Part shown: piece after piece, positions 3,536 through 6,343 of the stretch
How the letters are laid out: the number at the start of each line of letters is the position of its first letter
Position numbering within the stretch: position 1 is the first letter of the stretch
Assembly (NCBI GenBank): GCA_018644745.1
Contig: JABGPX010000575.1
Location: 1-6,343, forward strand
Reading direction: 5' to 3'
DNA from: Spirochaetales bacterium
Lineage (GTDB): Bacteria; Spirochaetota; Spirochaetia; ARS1246
Length of the DNA: 6,343 nucleotides
Notes under the pieces: model-generated
Told to the model about the DNA's origin: nothing
The model's database searches: none
Seen by the model: the letters and a program-made list of their open reading frames with translations, nothing else
Program-made: the position numbers and the translations under genes

Positions 3536-6343
3536 GATTCTCTTTCAAAAGCAGAATCCTATTTCAACTCAGGTGTAGAACTCTATAATGCCGGCAGCTA
3601 CGCTGAAGCGATGGCCCGGTTCAAAAAGAGCGCCAATGAATATCAAAGCGCCGGGAAAGCTGGAATAGAGGGTTATATGTACGCCAGCCTTTGGGCTGGT
3701 GCCAGCGGATTCTACATCTCCGATTATCCATCTACCTTTTCGTTCTATCGCGCGGCGCTTGCGACCGCTGTCGATCTCAAGAACGGTATGGCCGAACTCA
3801 ATATCAGAACGGCTCTCGCGAACGTTTCATATTCAATACAGGAGTATTCCGATTCCATCTCCTACTACGGCCCTGCCGTTGAGCTCACACGGGAGTTTAA
3901 TCCTTCAGAAGCCGCCGGAGTTATCCAGTTTCTCGGTTATCTGCATGTGCTGGACCGACGTTATGAAGAGGCACAGGCGCTTTACTTAGAGGCCTTGTCT
4001 CTCGTTATCACAACCGGGAACAGACATGAAGAAGCAGGAATATACGGAATGCTTGGTAACTGCCTCTACAATCTGGGTTCCTTCGAGGATGGGCTCGAGC
4101 GCTACATTGCCGCGGCAGAGCTGATGGAAGCTTATGAGCCGTCGATAGAGCTGGCACAATACGTTGGATGGCAGGGACTCATCAATCTCGACCTATCCCG
4201 ATTTGATGAGGCATTTGAAGCATATAATCGGGCGTTGGTTATTACCCGCGAGCTTGATGATGAAGTAGAATCCGCAAAGCTCCTTGCTTCCATCGGATTT
4301 GCATTTGACAAACAAGGAGATAACGAACGAGCGATTGTCTCATATCTGGATGCAGTTAAGGGATATCGGAAGACGGGAAATTTCGATCTGTTGGCGGCGA
4401 CATACGAAAGTCTTGGATCACTGTATGAAAAAAGCGGTGACCTTTGGGGCGCTATTGAAACATTCACAAACCTGGCCGGTATCTATGAACACCAGAGATT
4501 GGTAGATCAACTGGCGGGAGCTCTCACCAGCCTTGGCAGCCATTACTATTCTCTCGAAAAGTATGACGCCGCAATCGTTCATTTCGAAGATGCCCTCGGG
4601 CATTTTGTAAAATTGAATAAACAAAAAGATATCGCCGCTCTCCATTACAACATCGGTGCCGCTCATACAGGAGCCGGAAGGCATGATAAGGCTCTCTCCG
4701 CGTTCCTTCTAGCATTTGAGTTGGAGCTTGAAGTTAATGACCTAGACTCGATTAGCGATACCGGATCGCTCATAGCATCATTATATGAGGAAAATTATCG
4801 CTACCGTGAGCAAATCGCTGTTTATATAAAGGTGATACAATCTTTAGAGGAGGTAAATCGAAAGGAAGAGCTTGGCATTCTTCTCAATAATACCGGAGTT
4901 CTTCATTATCACCTTTCTGAATATGCCGCGGCGATTGAGTATTACTCCCGTGCTCTCTCGATCAGCAGTGAATTAGATCTACCTTCCGAGCAGGCCTCTC
5001 AGCTCCACAACATTGGTCAATCTTTGGCCGCTCTCGGACAGTACGGGGAAGCATTTGACCATTATCAACTTGCTTTCGAGATTGCCGAGAAACTTGGAAA
5101 TGATGAAAGTCTCGGCGGCATCTACAACAGCCTTGGAGAACTTCATCGAGCCTGGGGATTGAATCAGGAATCGTTAGCCTATTATAACAGCGCCCAAACG
5201 CTTTTTGAAAAATCCGAATCAAAAAACGGCCTCGGTTCGGTTTACAATAACCGGGGTCAGGCCTTTCGCGGTCTTGCACGTTATACTGAGGCAATCGAGT
5301 CGTATACCGATGCAAATCGCATTTTCCAGGAGACTGGTGACCGCGCCGGGGAGGCGCTTAGCTTCAGTAATATTGGAGAAGCATATCGAGAACTTGAGGA
5401 TTATGAGACCGCGTTGAGGTATTACCGGCGCGCCCTTGTTATTGACAATGAAATTGAAAATGAGCGCGGTATAGCTATTCGGAATAACAACATCGGTCTC
5501 ATCTCGATGGCTCGAGGCGATTATGAGGGCGCGCTAAACGGCTTTTCGGCAGCCTTGGAACATATGCGGCGAGCTGATGAGCGACCGGGAATCGCCACCA
5601 CTCTCAATAACTTAGGCGAGGCCAGCTACTATCTAGAGCGCTACAAGGATGCGGAAAAGTATTTCCTCGAGTCAGTCTCGATTAAGGATACCTTGCGGGA
5701 GACTGCTTCCGGAAAAGCCCGCCGCGATTATATGGCATCGCAGATCCACACCTACAACAGCCTCTCTCTTACTTATTTTTTTATGGATGATCTTGCCGCA
5801 TCCTTTGATACCGTCGAGCTCTCTTCAGGAAAATATCTGCTGGAGCAAATCGGCCTAGCGAAGGGTGATGAGAATATCCAGTTCGGCGGCATCAACGCAT
5901 ACCAGGATTCAATGGCCCAGTCCACCGCCGTTCTGTCAATCGCGGCTACCGATACGGAGATGTTTAACATAATAGGTGTCGACGCTGCGTTTATATACTC
6001 AGCTCTAACTTGTGATATCCTCGATATCGTTTCGGATATTTTTGATAAATACAGGCGGCAGATGTCGAGGCGGATTTCGGCACCTGAAAAGGAAGATATA
6101 ACCGGAATCCTCGAGTATTTTCGATATCTACTCGCCAAACCGATACCGAGTAGAGTTGAGAAGGAAGCACTCGAGTATATCTCCCGGAAGCTCTATCAAC
6201 TTCTCTTTGCTCCCCTCGAAGAATATCTTACCCAGTATGAAGAGCTTGTAATTATTCCCGGCGGAATGCTTCCTCTTATTCCATTTGAAGCTCTCATCCT
6301 TCCGGATGGAAGATATATGATTGAGAAGTATCATATACATTAC
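3464..6343 (+). CDS. Secreted TPR-repeat protein with a C-terminal CHAT (caspase-like) domain, 3' truncated by the window
   Basis: The frame opens at ATG 3464 and runs 960 codons without a stop to the last base, so the end of the gene is missing. Order of parts: signal peptide (1-24, cleavage after VQA), three less regular TPRs (about 27-146), fifteen TPRs in exact 40-residue register (147-746), a helical and then mixed connector (747-900) including VELSSGKYLLEQ, and the start of a CHAT domain (about 900-960). The CHAT identification rests on LYQLLFAPLEEYL (910-922), LVIIPGGMLPLIPFEAL (928-944) and DGRYMIEKY (948-956). These match the conserved entry of CHAT domains (LYxLLxxPL, VPDGxLxxLPFxAL, DGxYLIExY). 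The catalytic His and Cys of caspase-like CHAT proteins lie further on and cannot be seen. The TPRs probably bind a partner or substrate, and the CHAT domain may be a protease or a degenerate scaffold. The signal peptide sends it out of the cytoplasm. The start is set by the signal peptide and promoter; there is no SD. Confidence 0.9.
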   Translation, partial: MIRRFICLCMGAVLLLAAISPVQADSLSKAESYFNSGVELYNAGSYAEAMARFKKSANEYQSAGKAGIEGYMYASLWAGASGFYISDYPSTFSFYRAALATAVDLKNGMAELNIRTALANVSYSIQEYSDSISYYGPAVELTREFNPSEAAGVIQFLGYLHVLDRRYEEAQALYLEALSLVITTGNRHEEAGIYGMLGNCLYNLGSFEDGLERYIAAAELMEAYEPSIELAQYVGWQGLINLDLSRFDEAFEAYNRALVITRELDDEVESAKLLASIGFAFDKQGDNERAIVSYLDAVKGYRKTGNFDLLAATYESLGSLYEKSGDLWGAIETFTNLAGIYEHQRLVDQLAGALTSLGSHYYSLEKYDAAIVHFEDALGHFVKLNKQKDIAALHYNIGAAHTGAGRHDKALSAFLLAFELELEVNDLDSISDTGSLIASLYEENYRYREQIAVYIKVIQSLEEVNRKEELGILLNNTGVLHYHLSEYAAAIEYYSRALSISSELDLPSEQASQLHNIGQSLAALGQYGEAFDHYQLAFEIAEKLGNDESLGGIYNSLGELHRAWGLNQESLAYYNSAQTLFEKSESKNGLGSVYNNRGQAFRGLARYTEAIESYTDANRIFQETGDRAGEALSFSNIGEAYRELEDYETALRYYRRALVIDNEIENERGIAIRNNNIGLISMARGDYEGALNGFSAALEHMRRADERPGIATTLNNLGEASYYLERYKDAEKYFLESVSIKDTLRETASGKARRDYMASQIHTYNSLSLTYFFMDDLAASFDTVELSSGKYLLEQIGLAKGDENIQFGGINAYQDSMAQSTAVLSIAATDTEMFNIIGVDAAFIYSALTCDILDIVSDIFDKYRRQMSRRISAPEKEDITGILEYFRYLLAKPIPSRVEKEALEYISRKLYQLLFAPLEEYLTQYEELVIIPGGMLPLIPFEALILPDGRYMIEKYHIHY
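3542..3901 (+). repeat. TPR repeats 1-3 (less regular)
   Basis: Residues 27-146 contain three TPR-like helix pairs. Their second helices begin near Tyr46 (YAEAMARFKKSA), Tyr88 (YPSTFSFYRAAL) and Tyr128 (YSDSISYYGPAV). The spacings are 42, 40 and then 39 residues to the next unit, so these units drift slightly compared with the strictly periodic block that follows. They probably form the N-terminal cap and first turn of the superhelix. Confidence 0.75.
3902..5701 (+). repeat. Fifteen TPR repeats with an invariant 40-residue (120-base) period
   Basis: Residues 147-746 are fifteen units of exactly 40 residues, with no insertion or deletion. The second helix of each unit begins at 167, 207, 247 and so on up to 727. 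The usual form is Tyr/Phe-x-x-Ala-x-x-x-Tyr/Phe-x-x-Ala-Leu, for example YEEAQALYLEAL, FDEAFEAYNRAL, YAAAIEYYSRAL and YETALRYYRRAL. The first helix carries a Gly at 158, 198, 238 and so on every 40 residues to 718, except Ala438. This is the 40-residue TPR class (TPR_12/MalT/kinesin-light-chain style) rather than the 34-residue class. Protein sequence is well diverged between units, so these are old duplications. Units 12-18 also carry an asparagine ladder. Confidence 0.92.
6161..6343 (+). other. N-terminal part of a CHAT domain (cut by the window end)
   Basis: Residues 900-960 of the TPR protein match the conserved entry of the CHAT family, a caspase/separase-like fold: LYQLLFAPLEEYL, then the strand LVIIPGG, the LPLIPFEAL turn and helix, and DGRYMIEKYHIHY. 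The less conserved region just before (about 780-900, including AVLSIAATDTEMFNIIGVD) resembles the strand-rich lead-in seen in other TPR-CHAT proteins, so the full domain may begin earlier. The catalytic His and Cys motifs are absent only because the sequence ends. Confidence 0.8.

Noticed and set aside
4847..4854. GAGGAGGT, a strong SD-like sequence inside the TPR gene
   Set aside because: It encodes Glu-Glu in the reading frame (LEEV) and has no start codon in any frame at a suitable distance that opens a plausible gene.
4132..5315. Minus-strand open frames within the TPR array (4132-4467, 4418-4684, 4962-5315)
   Set aside because: They are shadows of the plus-strand TPR coding sequence, with no domains and no ribosome binding sites that I can support.
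5773..6340. Minus-strand open frames at 5773-6138 and 6128-6340
   Set aside because: They lie opposite the TPR-CHAT gene, whose frame continues without a stop and with clear domain sequence. Their translations look like serine/isoleucine-rich shadow sequence.
1630..6343. Interpreting the ABC exporter as a dedicated type I secretion partner or immunity factor of the TPR-CHAT protein
   Set aside because: The TPR-CHAT protein has its own Sec signal peptide, the transporter lacks an N-terminal peptidase (C39) domain, no membrane fusion protein is adjacent, and the two genes seem to have separate promoters.
3464..6343. A type III-E CRISPR (gRAMP/TPR-CHAT) locus
   Set aside because: No CRISPR repeats, no Cas gene and no gRAMP-like frame are in the window, and the signal peptide conflicts with a cytoplasmic effector complex.

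Overview
The window carries five protein-coding loci and no RNA genes, CRISPR arrays or insertion sequences that I can see. The organism is a bacterium of moderate GC by eye. The classical signal peptide on the large last gene, the mixture of genes with and without Shine-Dalgarno (SD) sites, and a DUF2812-type gene behind the tail of another reading frame would fit a spirochaete or a related non-model phylum. That placement is inference with low confidence, because no taxonomic marker is present.

Layout. (1) Positions 1-51 are the last codons of an upstream gene, plausibly a PadR-type regulator, overlapping the start of a DUF2812 membrane protein (44-589). (2) Convergent to it, on the minus strand, lies an aldo/keto reductase (632-1519) with all four catalytic residues and a slightly short C-terminus. 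(3) A 110-base divergent spacer (1520-1629) holds back-to-back promoter candidates. (4) An ABC exporter half-transporter (1630-3417) has membrane and nucleotide-binding domains in one chain and a complete set of ATPase motifs. (5) After a 46-base spacer with a perfect TTGACA -35 box, a very long reading frame begins at 3464. It stays open to the last base of the window (960 codons, no stop). It encodes a signal peptide, about 18 tetratricopeptide repeats (TPR), and the beginning of a CHAT (caspase HetF associated with TPRs) domain.

The exported TPR-CHAT protein is the most notable content. Fifteen consecutive repeats keep an exact 40-residue register with no insertion or deletion. Only the last seven carry an asparagine-rich ladder of the kind that binds extended peptides in other TPR proteins. 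The catalytic His/Cys part of the CHAT domain falls beyond the window, so protease activity cannot be judged here. Both plus-strand genes downstream of 1600 lack an SD sequence. Both also show the same -35 / 17 nt / -10 / 9 nt / ATG geometry, which predicts leaderless or nearly leaderless mRNAs. Nothing in the sequence ties the transporter, reductase and TPR-CHAT protein into one pathway beyond proximity.
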